A DNA stretch of 64,000 bases from CAMBDS01 sp964355675 (GCA_964355675.1 CAYHEC010000016.1:18722-82721), one strand, 5' to 3'. Counted from the first letter of the stretch, positions 8,400 to 17,555 are shown. The notes: generated by a model from the sequence alone, not told the origin. Numbers and translations are program-made.

Positions 8400-8455
8400 T
8401 GGTCAGCAAGGACGTGACGCTGGAAATTGAGCTGGAGCTTGTGAAGGGGGAGTAG
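8399..8455 (+). pseudogene. possible last 18 codons of a YceI-like protein
   Basis: On the plus strand directly from the beta-helix breakpoint there is a frame reading VVSKDVTLEIELELVKGE then TAG. The pattern resembles the end of YceI/polyisoprenoid-binding proteins (GDxVTLxIExExxK). Only this tail is present. It supports a junction of two unrelated gene ends at 8399. The family guess is weak. Confidence 0.25.
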
Positions 8456-8471
8456 GCGGGGCGGAAATCGG

Positions 8472-8512
8472 TTAAAACACAAAGGCGCGAGCTAGAAAGC
8501 CCGCGCCTTTGC
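8472..8512 (-). terminator. intrinsic terminator of the lipase-like gene
   Basis: GC-rich stem AAAGGCGCG / CGCGCCTTT (8481-8510). Read on the minus strand it is followed by a T-rich tail (TTTGTGTTTT). It lies about 20 bases beyond the stop of the hydrolase gene ending at 8530. Confidence 0.7.
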
Positions 8513-8529
8513 ATATAGATTTCATTCCT

Positions 8530-11500
8530 TCATCTGGTGAGCATCACCTTTCTCGAGGCTGTATGTCCTTTTGATGTTTGGATGCGCAGGAAATAAACCC
8601 CAGTCTGTAGGTTATCTCCTTGAATCGTGATCTCATGGTGACCAACTGACAACTCACCTTCAACTACACGCCTTATTTCCCGGCCTGAGATATCGAAAAG
8701 GATACCTGTAACCATCTCACTTTCAGGAAGATCCAACGTGATCAACGTTGTGGAATTGAACGGGTTGGGGTAGGCTTCGCCAACCGAAAACTCTTGTGGT
8801 TTTAACACCATAATATGCCCGCCGATGTCTTCTTCACCATCTTGGGGTGGCATGCCATTGATCGTCTTTTTGATGATGATATCATCAAGACACATGCCTC
8901 GAGCTACAACAGCCCAATCAGAAGTAAATTTGAATCGAATCCAGACTTGGCGTTGTCCCAACCAGTTACGGTTTCCAAAGTTCTGAAAATTCCCTTGGAT
9001 TCGCGCCCAGTTCCATGCAGCGCCAGAACTTCGGAATCCAGTGAAATTGGCGTTATCGGTAGATAGCTCATAGTAGCACCAATCGTCATTTATTTCAGTA
9101 TCGAACTTCCACCGGAATTCAAAGTTTCCAGACACGGCATTGCTAAGATCGAATGGACCGTATGTCATTGTCGCATTCATGTTGTTGACATACCGGTCTG
9201 CAAGAGCTCGATTGCTACCTGCACACCAGCCAAACCAGCCGCCAGCGTATGCTTCCGCATTAGAGAATTCGTCGTCCCATGTCGGATCACCAGCCAGTCG
9301 CCAATTGTCTCCGGGGAAATTACCTTGAAAGCCTTCATTCAAAATGACAACTTCACGCCGTGCTACCTGAACCGTGATCTGCTGACTTGCACGCCATTGA
9401 CCGCCATTGCCGCCAGCCTCATCGCTTTCATTGTTCTCAGCATTTGTGATGTCGGCGTAAACAATAATGTAGTAGGTGTTTGGTGCAGTGTTTGCCGGAA
9501 TGGTGCGAACTAAATTATTTCGATCTATCTGTGCGCCCGCATTTAGGGCATTCTCTGGTTGGTTCAAGTCGTTTCCGAGTCTTAATGGAACATCGTCGTC
9601 TGATTTTACGGCGTCTCTGGAGAGAAAGAAACCCGTCTGAGATGCTCGCGCTTGAGCGTTACCGATGTTCTGGATACGATAGGTGATGGTGACGTTTGCG
9701 CCTGGCGCCATTTGCACCGGAGCAACGGATACAACTGAAACGATTAGATTGGGTCGAGGGGGTGGTGTTACAGTGATCTGCTGACTTGCGCGCCATTGAC
9801 CTCCGTTGCCACCTGCCTCATCGCTTTCATTGTTCTCAGCATTTGTGATGTCGGCGTAAACAATAATGTAGTAGGTGTTTGGTGCAGTGTTTGCCGGAAT
9901 GGGACGAACAGCGTTACGATCTACCTGAGCGCCAGCGTTGAGGGCACCTTCAGCTTGATTCGGATTTAAGGGGACGTCTTCGTCTGATTTCACGGCGTCT
10001 CTAGAGAGAAAGAATCCCGTCTGTGATGCACGCGCCTGTGCGTTGCCTATGTTTCGAATCGAATAGTTGATGGTGACATTTGCGCCCGGAGCCATCTGCA
10101 CCGGCGCGACGGACACAGCTGAAACGATTAGATTGGGTCTGCCAGTGACAGTGATCTGCTGACTTGCACGCCATTGACCGCCATTGCCGCCGGCTTCGTC
10201 ACTTTCATTATTCTCAGCATTTGTTATATCTGCATAGACAATAATATAGTAAGTGTTTGGTGCAGTGTTGGCCGGAATGGTGCGAACTAAATTATTTCGA
10301 TCTATCTGCGCGCCCGCGTTAAGGGCATTCTCTGGTTGGTTTAGGACATCTCCAAGCCTCAACGGAACATCGTCGTCAGATTTTACGGCGTCTCTGGAGA
10401 GAAAGAACCCCGTCTGAGATGCCCGCGCTTGAGCATTGCCTGTATTCTGAATACGATAGGTGATGGTGACATTCGCTCCGGGAGCAATCTGAACCGGAGC
10501 AACGGAGGCAGCCGAAACAATCAGGTTAGGTCGCGGTGGGGCAGTGACAGTTATTTGCTGTGTTGCACGCCACTGAGCACCATTTCCGCCACCCTCGTCA
10601 CTTTCGTTATTCTCTGTATTCGTTATGTCTGCATAGACAATGATATAGTACGTGTTTGGTGCAGTGTTGGCCGGAATTGTGCGAGCAATGCCATTTCCAT
10701 TATGAACAGCCTGCCCGCCAGCATTGATGGCATTCTCCGGCTGGTTCAAGTCGTTTCCAAGTCTCAATGGAACATCATCGTTGGCGGAATACTGGTTGTC
10801 TCGCGAGAGGAAGAATCCTGTCTGAGATGCGCGTGCCTGAGCACTGCCAGGATTTTGGATGGTGTAGGTGATGTTAACATTTGCACCTTGCGCTACTTGG
10901 ACAGGAGAGACTGATGCGGAAGATACAATAAGATTTGGGGCAGGTGCAGAATAGACCTGGAACCTATAAGGACGGCTATACGAGTTTGCATCTGCATCTG
11001 CGGAAAACAAGACCTGATAAGTCGTATTTCGAATAGTTGCCCATGAAAGTATGCCGTCGTTCGGGCGATTATCTCTCGACATCTGTGCCTTAACTGTGTT
11101 TCCTTCAAGGACCTGCATATTCCAGGCACCAAGATTACCCACATTAAAATTCAGGTCGAGTCGGACGAATCCCTTTCCCGTAGTATCCGCTTTGAATGTG
11201 AACCGGTCAGTGTCTCGCCTTCCTTCGTCGTCTCGCAGATTATCTGTAGTTCTTGGCGTAGTAAATCCATGGAGCCAAATATCACCTCGAGTATCCTTAA
11301 TGGAATAGCATCTTGCTAGTACATCAGGTTCGTCGAGTCCTCGCATAACACTGTAGAAGTCTTCGTGTTCATCATCATGCCCACGGGGCCAATGTCGATC
11401 GTTAACATATGTTATACCGAATGGAGAAGGTGAATTACTCTGAAAAACATGAATCCATTGATTAGCGAAATCAACTACTCCATCGCCGTCATCATTAGGA

Positions 11501-12564
11501 TCGTCGTTTTCATAAAAGCGCATCCATACATATTCAATCTTTATAACGGGGAGTGGCATCACATTATTATAGTTGGTTCCAAGTACCCATTGACCTTGGA
11601 AGAGATTAACAGAATCCAAGCCAATAATAACGTCACCGCCATTGTTTCCATTGCAGTTAACATCGAGGTTAACGAATTCTCCATTTGGCCCGAACGTTTC
11701 CCACTCTCCAGCCATTTGGTTCTCACGACCACCAAATAAATAAATGCTATTTGCGATTATTTGTTCATTACCTGGTCTCGCAAGATTTCGGGCCATATCT
11801 CGACACGCTTCACTCGTGTTGGCAAGAGGATCATCTCGTTCAGGAAAGCGCCATGGTTCATCTGTTGGCTCCCAGCCCAAATGGGGGGTGCCAAGCGAAA
11901 CTACCTTGGCAACTTTGTGTCCGTCGTCGCTGTTTCTATCTATCCACCAATATCTGGTAGTATTCCCAACTTTTCGCTGTAAATATTCTCGAATTGCTAA
12001 ACCGCCCATTGAATGGCCGATCAAGATGACTTTGTCCGAACCCGTTAATTGACGAACTGCAGTTATCATCAACTTTAAAGCAAATCCTTGCTTATATATT
12101 GCTGCGGCGTTCGAACGATCGTGATCGCCATGATTCAATGGTTGTGGTTGATTGTTTACAAGACGGACTATATCCTTGGTATCGTCATCGTCAAAATTGA
12201 GAATGAAAAGGCGTACATTTGGGGAGGGTGATTGATTTAAAAATCGCGGCCTAGAAACATTCGTCCAGCCAACTGGAACCACGTCACCACCTCCGTTTGG
12301 ACCTGTATTAAACGATGCAGTTCTGTCCTGACGGTCGTGATTCAGACAAATATGATACACTAGCGGATCTGCAAAATCTGGTTGTGAGTAGCCTTTGATT
12401 TCAGCAGCTGAATTTTCCCAAGTGCCAATGTTACCTTCTATCCCATGCACAAAGATAATCGGATACGGTAGCATGGCGGTTTCGGCAGACGCTAATGTCG
12501 GAAGGAAATTTGATGAGAGTGCAAGTGTGAGTAGCAGTACAACTTTGATCGTTAACGTTTTCAT
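8530..12564 (-). CDS. secreted alpha/beta hydrolase (lipase-like) with four CARDB domains and T9SS sorting domain
   Basis: 1344 residues from the ATG at 12564. A frame extends to 12606, but the signal peptide MKTLTIKVVLLLTLALSSNF begins here, preceded by AAAGG. Residues 33-200 are an alpha/beta-hydrolase: PIIFVHGIEG supplies the oxyanion loop and GHSMGG (183-188) the nucleophile Ser185, as in lipases/PGAP1-like esterases. Residues about 545-1010 are four CARDB adhesion modules (RPNLIVSAASVAPVQIAPGA and so on), encoded by four DNA repeats. Residues about 1020-1200 are a MAM/immune-inhibitor-A-like jelly-roll domain. The end (EAYPNPFNSTTLITLDLPES ... RKVMLTR) is a type-A T9SS sorting signal, so the enzyme is probably exported and surface-attached or released. 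Substrate unknown. Regulation: an inverted repeat lies at 12599-12614 in the leader. Confidence 0.88.
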   Translation of the reverse strand: MKTLTIKVVLLLTLALSSNFLPTLASAETAMLPYPIIFVHGIEGNIGTWENSAAEIKGYSQPDFADPLVYHICLNHDRQDRTASFNTGPNGGGDVVPVGWTNVSRPRFLNQSPSPNVRLFILNFDDDDTKDIVRLVNNQPQPLNHGDHDRSNAAAIYKQGFALKLMITAVRQLTGSDKVILIGHSMGGLAIREYLQRKVGNTTRYWWIDRNSDDGHKVAKVVSLGTPHLGWEPTDEPWRFPERDDPLANTSEACRDMARNLARPGNEQIIANSIYLFGGRENQMAGEWETFGPNGEFVNLDVNCNGNNGGDVIIGLDSVNLFQGQWVLGTNYNNVMPLPVIKIEYVWMRFYENDDPNDDGDGVVDFANQWIHVFQSNSPSPFGITYVNDRHWPRGHDDEHEDFYSVMRGLDEPDVLARCYSIKDTRGDIWLHGFTTPRTTDNLRDDEGRRDTDRFTFKADTTGKGFVRLDLNFNVGNLGAWNMQVLEGNTVKAQMSRDNRPNDGILSWATIRNTTYQVLFSADADANSYSRPYRFQVYSAPAPNLIVSSASVSPVQVAQGANVNITYTIQNPGSAQARASQTGFFLSRDNQYSANDDVPLRLGNDLNQPENAINAGGQAVHNGNGIARTIPANTAPNTYYIIVYADITNTENNESDEGGGNGAQWRATQQITVTAPPRPNLIVSAASVAPVQIAPGANVTITYRIQNTGNAQARASQTGFFLSRDAVKSDDDVPLRLGDVLNQPENALNAGAQIDRNNLVRTIPANTAPNTYYIIVYADITNAENNESDEAGGNGGQWRASQQITVTGRPNLIVSAVSVAPVQMAPGANVTINYSIRNIGNAQARASQTGFFLSRDAVKSDEDVPLNPNQAEGALNAGAQVDRNAVRPIPANTAPNTYYIIVYADITNAENNESDEAGGNGGQWRASQQITVTPPPRPNLIVSVVSVAPVQMAPGANVTITYRIQNIGNAQARASQTGFFLSRDAVKSDDDVPLRLGNDLNQPENALNAGAQIDRNNLVRTIPANTAPNTYYIIVYADITNAENNESDEAGGNGGQWRASQQITVQVARREVVILNEGFQGNFPGDNWRLAGDPTWDDEFSNAEAYAGGWFGWCAGSNRALADRYVNNMNATMTYGPFDLSNAVSGNFEFRWKFDTEINDDWCYYELSTDNANFTGFRSSGAAWNWARIQGNFQNFGNRNWLGQRQVWIRFKFTSDWAVVARGMCLDDIIIKKTINGMPPQDGEEDIGGHIMVLKPQEFSVGEAYPNPFNSTTLITLDLPESEMVTGILFDISGREIRRVVEGELSVGHHEITIQGDNLQTGVYFLRIQTSKGHTASRKVMLTR
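9352..10938 (-). repeat. four tandem about 0.39-kb repeats encoding CARDB domains
   Basis: Four in-frame DNA repeats (about 9352-9765, 9766-10143, 10144-10542, 10543-10938) encode near-identical CARDB modules. The three lower-coordinate copies are most alike (shared QITVTGRP / RASQTGFFLSRDAVKSD / YYIIVYADITNAENNESD), suggesting recent expansion. Confidence 0.75.
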
Positions 12565-12598
12565 TGTCTGGAACCTTTGAAAATATATTGAATATAAG

Positions 12599-12614
12599 TC
12601 GGACAAAAGTCCGA
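12599..12614. promoter_or_regulatory. 16-bp perfect inverted repeat in the hydrolase leader
   Basis: TCGGACAAAAGTCCGA is a perfect palindrome 35 bp upstream of the hydrolase ATG. It could be an operator or an mRNA hairpin. A short frame with a strong ribosome binding site (GGGAGGT, ATG at 12628) runs through it out of frame with the hydrolase, so translation through the hairpin could affect access to the hydrolase start. Confidence 0.4.
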
Positions 12615-12628
12615 TCGAGTAAATTCAT

Positions 12629-13160
12629 AATTAACCTCCCGAACCGGATATAATCAGAGTTCTTTTACTATCGGAGTCAAGAGCTTTTATACATTTATTA
12701 TATCGTGAAGAAAAAATAAGTACAAACCCTTTGGAGTCGGGACGCCTACCCTCCCCAGTGGCAGTAACTTCTTCATCTTCCGTTTCCTCCTGATGCACCT
12801 TTTCTAACAATCTAACGCTTTATTCCCGTCCTGTCAAGTTGTAAACGCCGGTCGACAATTTGGCGCAGAAACCGGAGACCGAGATCTTGCTGGGGTTAAT
12901 TCCGATAGAAATTTTGGCGGAGAAGAGGCTGATCGGCATATGAGTGGCAGTATGACTGATCGTGAGATGGGAGCTGATTGTTCGCCAACAGCTTTCGGTG
13001 GTGGTCTGGTCGGAAGGTATTTTGGAGGTGGTGTATTCACCCTCTGCTGTCAACAAGATGGCGCTGAAGCACTTGGAATGAGAATTGTGAGTAATCATTT
13101 GGCTGTAGTGGTATTCGATGGTGCCGTTGTTCGTCCGTTGAAGACTGATAGGTGACTTAA
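12629..13160. other. intergenic stretch between hydrolase and duplicated block
   Basis: Both strands have moderately long open frames around 12820-13275 but no recognisable domain, ribosome binding site or start. A TTGACT at about 12686 (minus strand) followed by TGATTATAT could be a weak promoter for the hydrolase. I see nothing else supportable. Confidence 0.4.
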
Positions 13161-13479
13161 GTGTACCCCTCCGACTGGACAGAATTTCGCCGGATATAAG
13201 GTGGACTACTGTGCTGCTGAATGTCTCACGTTTATGACGACCCTTAAATGAGGTTATTTGTAAGATAATCTCCACCTTATTCTCCTGTTCAGTTTATTGG
13301 GGACTGCTCACCGTTACCGAACCGGAGCTGATAACCAAGATCGGATAAATAAGTCGTCCAGAAGTCTTCCCACATATTTCACTTCTGAATAAACAAACGG
13401 CGATGAATACAAGGCGGTTTCCCGGCAGACTCGATTGACTGAACGAAGATAGGACGAATGACAAAAATCAACTCGCCCG
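13161..13479 (-). repeat. inverted copy of the block at 53451-53768
   Basis: About 318 bp that reads, on the minus strand, almost identically to 53451-53768 on the plus strand. It covers the last about 165 bp of the NlpC/P60-like gene at 52824-53615 and about 150 bp of its 3' flank. Only scattered substitutions separate the copies. Sequence outside these limits is unrelated. Confidence 0.85.
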
Positions 13480-13505
13480 CTGCCCTCTGTGCCATAGGAA
13501 AGTTG
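13314..13505 (-). pseudogene. C-terminal fragment of the NlpC/P60-like gene family (duplicate of 52824-53615)
   Basis: The minus-strand frame encodes SGRVDFCHSSYLRSVNRVCR, then ETALYSSPFVYSEVKYVGRL and LDDLFIRSWLSAPVR with a TAA stop. It matches the last 55 residues of the protein encoded at 52824-53615 with only two substitutions. The N-terminal signal, catalytic Cys region and His are absent, so it is a non-functional fragment created by the inverted duplication. Confidence 0.85.
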
Positions 13506-13870
13506 GACACTTGTTAATGTAGTAAAAAGATAGAGCGTAGGCATCAACTACCCGACGAAATAAAAAAATTGGAAACCGAAATTGCAAGTTTGAAGAATAG
13601 AAACAGATTCTTCAACTCGAACTTGTCGAACCAGAAGAATCGAGACAAAATTCAATTGATTCAAAAGTTAGGTGGTCCAAGTCTGCGAAAAACTTAAAAT
13701 CATCGTGCCGCCAAACCTCATTAAGACAATTTTTCGGCAACAGATCACCGTGGTGGAGTACAATTTCAGCGATGGTCCAACCGTTCAATCCAACCCGATC
13801 GACGAAATTCTTCAAATTTCAATCCGCTCACCCCTACTTTCAAATTCGCATCTCTGACCAATTTGACTCG
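13506..13870. other. intergenic stretch upstream of the sensor kinase
   Basis: A plus-strand frame of about 50 codons at 13551-13704 reads as a Lys/Glu/Asn-rich coiled coil (EIKKLETEIASLKNRNRF) but has no start codon or ribosome binding site, so it is probably a remnant. No other feature is supported before the sigma-54-like promoter at 13871. Confidence 0.4.
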
Positions 13871-13886
13871 TGGCATTAATCTTGCC
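13871..13886 (+). promoter_or_regulatory. sigma-54 (-24/-12) promoter candidate for the kinase-regulator operon
   Basis: TGGCATTAATCTTGCC matches the sigma-54 consensus TGGCAC-N5-TTGC, with exactly ten bases between the GG (13872-13873) and GC (13884-13885). The predicted start lies at about 13897, 116 bases before the kinase ATG. Confidence 0.55.
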
Positions 13887-13944
13887 GTAATATGCCAAGG
13901 TGTTCACAAGTTGGATGCCCTTGATCGTGACAGATCACTTTGAC

Positions 13945-13995
13945 TGTAGAGAATACTCTACGGTCAGAGTGAAGGATTGTAGATATTTCTCCACA
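13945..13995. promoter_or_regulatory. paired 18-bp activator sites, kinase gene copy
   Basis: Two inverted repeats, TGTAGAGAATACTCTACG (13945-13962) and TGTAGATATTTCTCCACA (13978-13995), with start points 33 bp apart. The same pair with the same spacing occurs at 17563, 26367 and 43615. Here the pair lies downstream of the predicted promoter and just before the ATG, which suggests autoregulation, perhaps repression or downstream enhancement. Confidence 0.75.
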
Positions 13996-14012
13996 AACAG
14001 GACAAAATTACC

Positions 14013-16148
14013 ATGAATGCCAATACCACAAGCAAAATACGATTCGCCTTTCTGATTACCGCTGTCATATTTTCAGGATGCAGCCGAGACAGCATTTTCA
14101 CAACGTCCTGGCCCATACCGTACAAGCTTGATCAAACTACAAGTATCACTCAAGTTCTTGGAATGGCGTTGCTCGATGCGGGAGATTCATCCAAAAATAT
14201 CCTCACATGGCGAGATAATTTGGGCGGAGATGCTTTCCTTGTTAATCGCAACGGAGGCCCGATATGTCAAATGAACGATCTCACTGGTGTCTATTCGATG
14301 ACAGGCTTGGACATAAATGCAGACGGTAAAGATGAAATTTTCGCAAATTGTCATCCCTCTGTTGATCGTTCAGAGTTGCGGATATACTCAAGCGATGGCT
14401 GGCCAATGCTTTCTAAAGTCGAGTTTAAAGCCAGCGATATGCCGGATTCTATTGCAAAAAAATGGGATGGCGGATTCACTCCACGAGCCGCGATTACTGG
14501 CATTATCCCAAACCGTTCTGCTCTGTTGGTTCAAGTCGCCTCAGGTTTTTGCGGGATGCCTCGTGGTCTGATGCTATTAGATCCCTTGAATGGAGAGCAA
14601 ATCTGGCATTACTGGATTGCTTCCATGCCAATATCGGTGCAATTATATGACGTTACGGGGGATTCGATTCCTGAGATCATTCTTGGAACGCGAGCCAATG
14701 GCAATGAGGTTGAATGGAATGGCACTAATGACACCACTTGTTATCTGGTTGTACTGGACTTGCAGGGTAATGAGCTCTGGAGGCAGGCTTTTGATGGGGG
14801 CTTTAATGAGATAAAAGCTTATCCTTATTATAACGAGACAACGAAAGAAACGATGATTGTCGCATTATTTACTTCTGCAAATAGCGACTATGGCCCGAGC
14901 AAATGGCTTCGTATTCGGGCAAAAACTGGAGAGATCACTGAGACGAAAACCCTCAAAGAAGATAATTTGATGAGAAATGTTTGGCAAGTTATTGAAAAAA
15001 AGGACGGAGAGCGAACGATCATTTTAGGGACCGGAAAAGCCAGCGCGACAGTTTACAATTGGTCGTTTGAACCAATTGGGCAAGTCTCCGATTTGTCATG
15101 GCCTTATCTCTATTTTGATGTAAATCGTGATGGCTCCAAGGAGATAATCGGAAGGAATCAACTAAACCAAATTGTAATATATGATGAAAATTCTCGGTCA
15201 CTCGCACGAACCAAAGAGTCATTCGATGCCGACGTTCTTGTCCAGCCTGCATTCCATGACGACCCGACCAATTTCTGGCTATGTGACGGGCGGACTGCCA
15301 AGCGCTTGACGTTGTCTCCTCGTGAAGACTACTACTATGACCTTTACACTTCCCCACCTTTCTTTCTAAGTATTTTATTTATCGTCGGTCTTGCTGGTTT
15401 TATTATCTGGCGTTATAAAACAAATTACCGCAATAAGGTGATTTTTGAAGAACTCGGACGTAACCGCAAGTGGGCTCACCAGATAGGCCAACTTGCCCAC
15501 GATGTTCGCACACCTTTGAATATCATGCGTCTTACCGTTCAGAATCTTGAGCAGGAATTAATCTTAAAATTTGGATCAATTCCGGAGGATTTAAGTGATT
15601 ACTTCTTGACTCTCAAAGAACAGGCCGATCGTCTGCGAGAGTCCGCCAGCAGGATGATGGACGAGATCCGAGTATCTCCTCCAGACAGAAAGCCCGTCGA
15701 TATCAAGTCATTAGTTATGAAAGTGATCGAACAGTCTCCTCCTCTGGACAACATCAAAGTTTCCATTAAAAACGTTAGCCGCTTGCCGGAGATCTATGCC
15801 GATACTCAACAACTCGAATCTGCATTCGAAAATATCATACAGAACAGCTTCCAAGCCATGCCAAACGGTGGCGAACTTTCTATTGAATTCGCCTTAAAAG
15901 AAGGACTTCGCCTATCGAAAGCGTCAACGGTCAAGATTAGTTTTTCTGACACTGGTGAAGGAATTGCCCCTGAACATCTTTCTCGAGTGTTCGAGCGTTA
16001 TTTCAGCACAAAATCATCTGGCAAAGGATTGGGATTAGCCCTGGTCAAGGAATATGTTGAAGGGCATGGTGGTACTGTTATGGCGGAGAGTCAACTTAGT
16101 AAGGGGACAACGATCACAGTCTCGCTACCTGTAAATTCACCTCTCTAA
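14013..16148 (+). CDS. lipoprotein-type sensor histidine kinase with extracytoplasmic beta-propeller
   Basis: 711 residues. Residues 1-23 form a lipoprotein-like signal ending in FSGC. Residues 30-440 are predicted extracytoplasmic and look like a beta-propeller, with three FG-GAP/Ca-loop motifs: DINADGKDEI (about 99), DVTGDSIPEI (213), DVNRDGSKEI (369). A transmembrane helix at about 447-467 is followed by the dimerisation domain with LAHDVRTPLN (His496 as phospho-acceptor) and an HATPase domain: N box ENIIQNSFQAMPNGG (Asn611), G1 DTGEGI, G2 GKGLGLAL. It would phosphorylate the NtrC-type regulator encoded 54 bp downstream. A membrane helix plus a Cys lipobox is unusual for a kinase; the N-terminus may be either lipid-anchored or a plain first helix. 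The ligand is unknown; polysaccharide or metal sensing is possible. Confidence 0.9.
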   Translation: MNANTTSKIRFAFLITAVIFSGCSRDSIFTTSWPIPYKLDQTTSITQVLGMALLDAGDSSKNILTWRDNLGGDAFLVNRNGGPICQMNDLTGVYSMTGLDINADGKDEIFANCHPSVDRSELRIYSSDGWPMLSKVEFKASDMPDSIAKKWDGGFTPRAAITGIIPNRSALLVQVASGFCGMPRGLMLLDPLNGEQIWHYWIASMPISVQLYDVTGDSIPEIILGTRANGNEVEWNGTNDTTCYLVVLDLQGNELWRQAFDGGFNEIKAYPYYNETTKETMIVALFTSANSDYGPSKWLRIRAKTGEITETKTLKEDNLMRNVWQVIEKKDGERTIILGTGKASATVYNWSFEPIGQVSDLSWPYLYFDVNRDGSKEIIGRNQLNQIVIYDENSRSLARTKESFDADVLVQPAFHDDPTNFWLCDGRTAKRLTLSPREDYYYDLYTSPPFFLSILFIVGLAGFIIWRYKTNYRNKVIFEELGRNRKWAHQIGQLAHDVRTPLNIMRLTVQNLEQELILKFGSIPEDLSDYFLTLKEQADRLRESASRMMDEIRVSPPDRKPVDIKSLVMKVIEQSPPLDNIKVSIKNVSRLPEIYADTQQLESAFENIIQNSFQAMPNGGELSIEFALKEGLRLSKASTVKISFSDTGEGIAPEHLSRVFERYFSTKSSGKGLGLALVKEYVEGHGGTVMAESQLSKGTTITVSLPVNSPL

Positions 16149-16202
16149 TCTTCACAATGAACATATAGCCTCCGAAATTGAGGCAATAATCGAAGGATTT
16201 TT

Positions 16203-17555
16203 ATGAGTAATCAAACAAGCCGGGAGTCCCTTTTCGTTGTCGATGATGTACCCGAACAACTGAAGGCGACTGTCCGCACACTTGAATTAGCTGGCTATAA
16301 GGTCTTTTCATCGACAACATTTGCCGGTACAAGGAGCGTACTGTCTGCTAATAAAGTCAATGCAGTGCTAATGGACCTGCAAATGCCGGATGTGAAGGAT
16401 TTGGAACTTCTGGAATGGATTCGAGAGAATCAACCGGATGTCCCTATTCTAATCTTAACCGCCTACGGAACAGTCGATGTAGCTGTTCGCGCTATTAAGG
16501 CGGGAGCTTATCACCTACTCGAAAAGCCTATCGATCGGGATCGTCTGCTGATAACCTTACAGAATGCTCTGGAGCGGTATCGATTGCACACGGAAAATAC
16601 TGGATTGCTGAAAAACGTCCAATCCCAATCCGAGATAATCGGTTCGAGTCAATCGATTTCTGATCTTAGATCATTGATAGATCGAATTGCACCGACCGAT
16701 GCCCGTGTGCTGATCCTGGGCGAGACCGGCGTTGGGAAGGAGTTAGTGGCCAAGGCAATTCAAAGTCGCAGCCTGCGTGCATCAAGACCATTCATTGCTA
16801 TTAATTGTACTGCTATCCCGAAGGAGTTAATCGAGAGCGAACTGTTCGGTCATCGCAAGGGATCATTTACCGGTGCGATAGATAATAAAGACGGCAAGTT
16901 CAAGCTGGCAGATCACGGCACCATTTTTCTGGATGAGATTGGCGACTTAAGTCCTGAGACCCAGTCGAAGCTTCTAAGGGTACTCGAGGAAGGAGAAATC
17001 GAACCGGTGGGTGCCGGAGGGCCAATCAAAGTTGATGTCAGAGTCATCTCTGCCACTAACCGTCACCTGGAGGAGCGTGTCGAGCAAGGCCATTTCCGGC
17101 AGGATCTTTATTACCGACTTAAAGGTGTGGTTGTTCGAGTACCACCATTGCGAGAGAGGAAGGAAGATGTTCTTGATTTGATGGGACATTTCCTTCAGCG
17201 AGAGGCGGCCCGTCACAATCGCCCCGTACTGAGTCTAACAGTTGATGCCCGTGCACGACTTCTTGCTCATGACTGGCCCGGTAATGTACGCGAACTGGCA
17301 GGACTCGCGACAAGCCTGACTGTAAACAAGGTTGATAGCCAGGTAACCGCCGATGAAGTGGAGCAATGGTTTGGTTCGACCGGCTCAGCTCGAGTATCCG
17401 TCGGTGACTATGAAGCATCCAAAGAGAACTTCGAACGCGATTATTTCCGAAAGTTGCTCATCCTTCATGACGGAAACATGACCGCCGTTGCCAAAGCCGC
17501 AAAGATGGATCGGGCAGGATTATATCGGAAATTAAAGGCGCGGGGGGTGTTGTAG
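16203..17555 (+). CDS. NtrC-family sigma-54-dependent response regulator
   Basis: 450 residues with the three standard domains. The receiver (10-120) has the acidic pair in VDDVPE, phospho-acceptor Asp58 in AVLMDLQMPD and Lys in LEKPID. The AAA+ domain (about 145-375) has Walker A GETGVGKE (173-180), the sigma-54-contacting loop GSFTGA (220-225, Ser instead of the usual Ala) and the arginine-finger region RQDLYYRL. The Fis-type helix-turn-helix is at 425-450 (MTAVAKAAKMDRAGLYRKLK). It activates sigma-54 RNA polymerase from enhancer sites when phosphorylated by its partner kinase (14013-16148). The paired palindromes found at four loci in this window are the natural candidates for its binding sites; one pair lies eight bases beyond its own stop codon. 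Confidence 0.95.
   Translation: MSNQTSRESLFVVDDVPEQLKATVRTLELAGYKVFSSTTFAGTRSVLSANKVNAVLMDLQMPDVKDLELLEWIRENQPDVPILILTAYGTVDVAVRAIKAGAYHLLEKPIDRDRLLITLQNALERYRLHTENTGLLKNVQSQSEIIGSSQSISDLRSLIDRIAPTDARVLILGETGVGKELVAKAIQSRSLRASRPFIAINCTAIPKELIESELFGHRKGSFTGAIDNKDGKFKLADHGTIFLDEIGDLSPETQSKLLRVLEEGEIEPVGAGGPIKVDVRVISATNRHLEERVEQGHFRQDLYYRLKGVVVRVPPLRERKEDVLDLMGHFLQREAARHNRPVLSLTVDARARLLAHDWPGNVRELAGLATSLTVNKVDSQVTADEVEQWFGSTGSARVSVGDYEASKENFERDYFRKLLILHDGNMTAVAKAAKMDRAGLYRKLKARGVL

Noticed and set aside
12820..13275. Open frames on both strands
   Set aside because: No start signal or recognisable domain; the right part lies inside the duplicated 318-bp block, whose original is non-coding there.
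13612..13857. Overlapping 60-70-codon frames on both strands upstream of the kinase
   Set aside because: Complementary shadows with no ribosome binding site; no family recognised.
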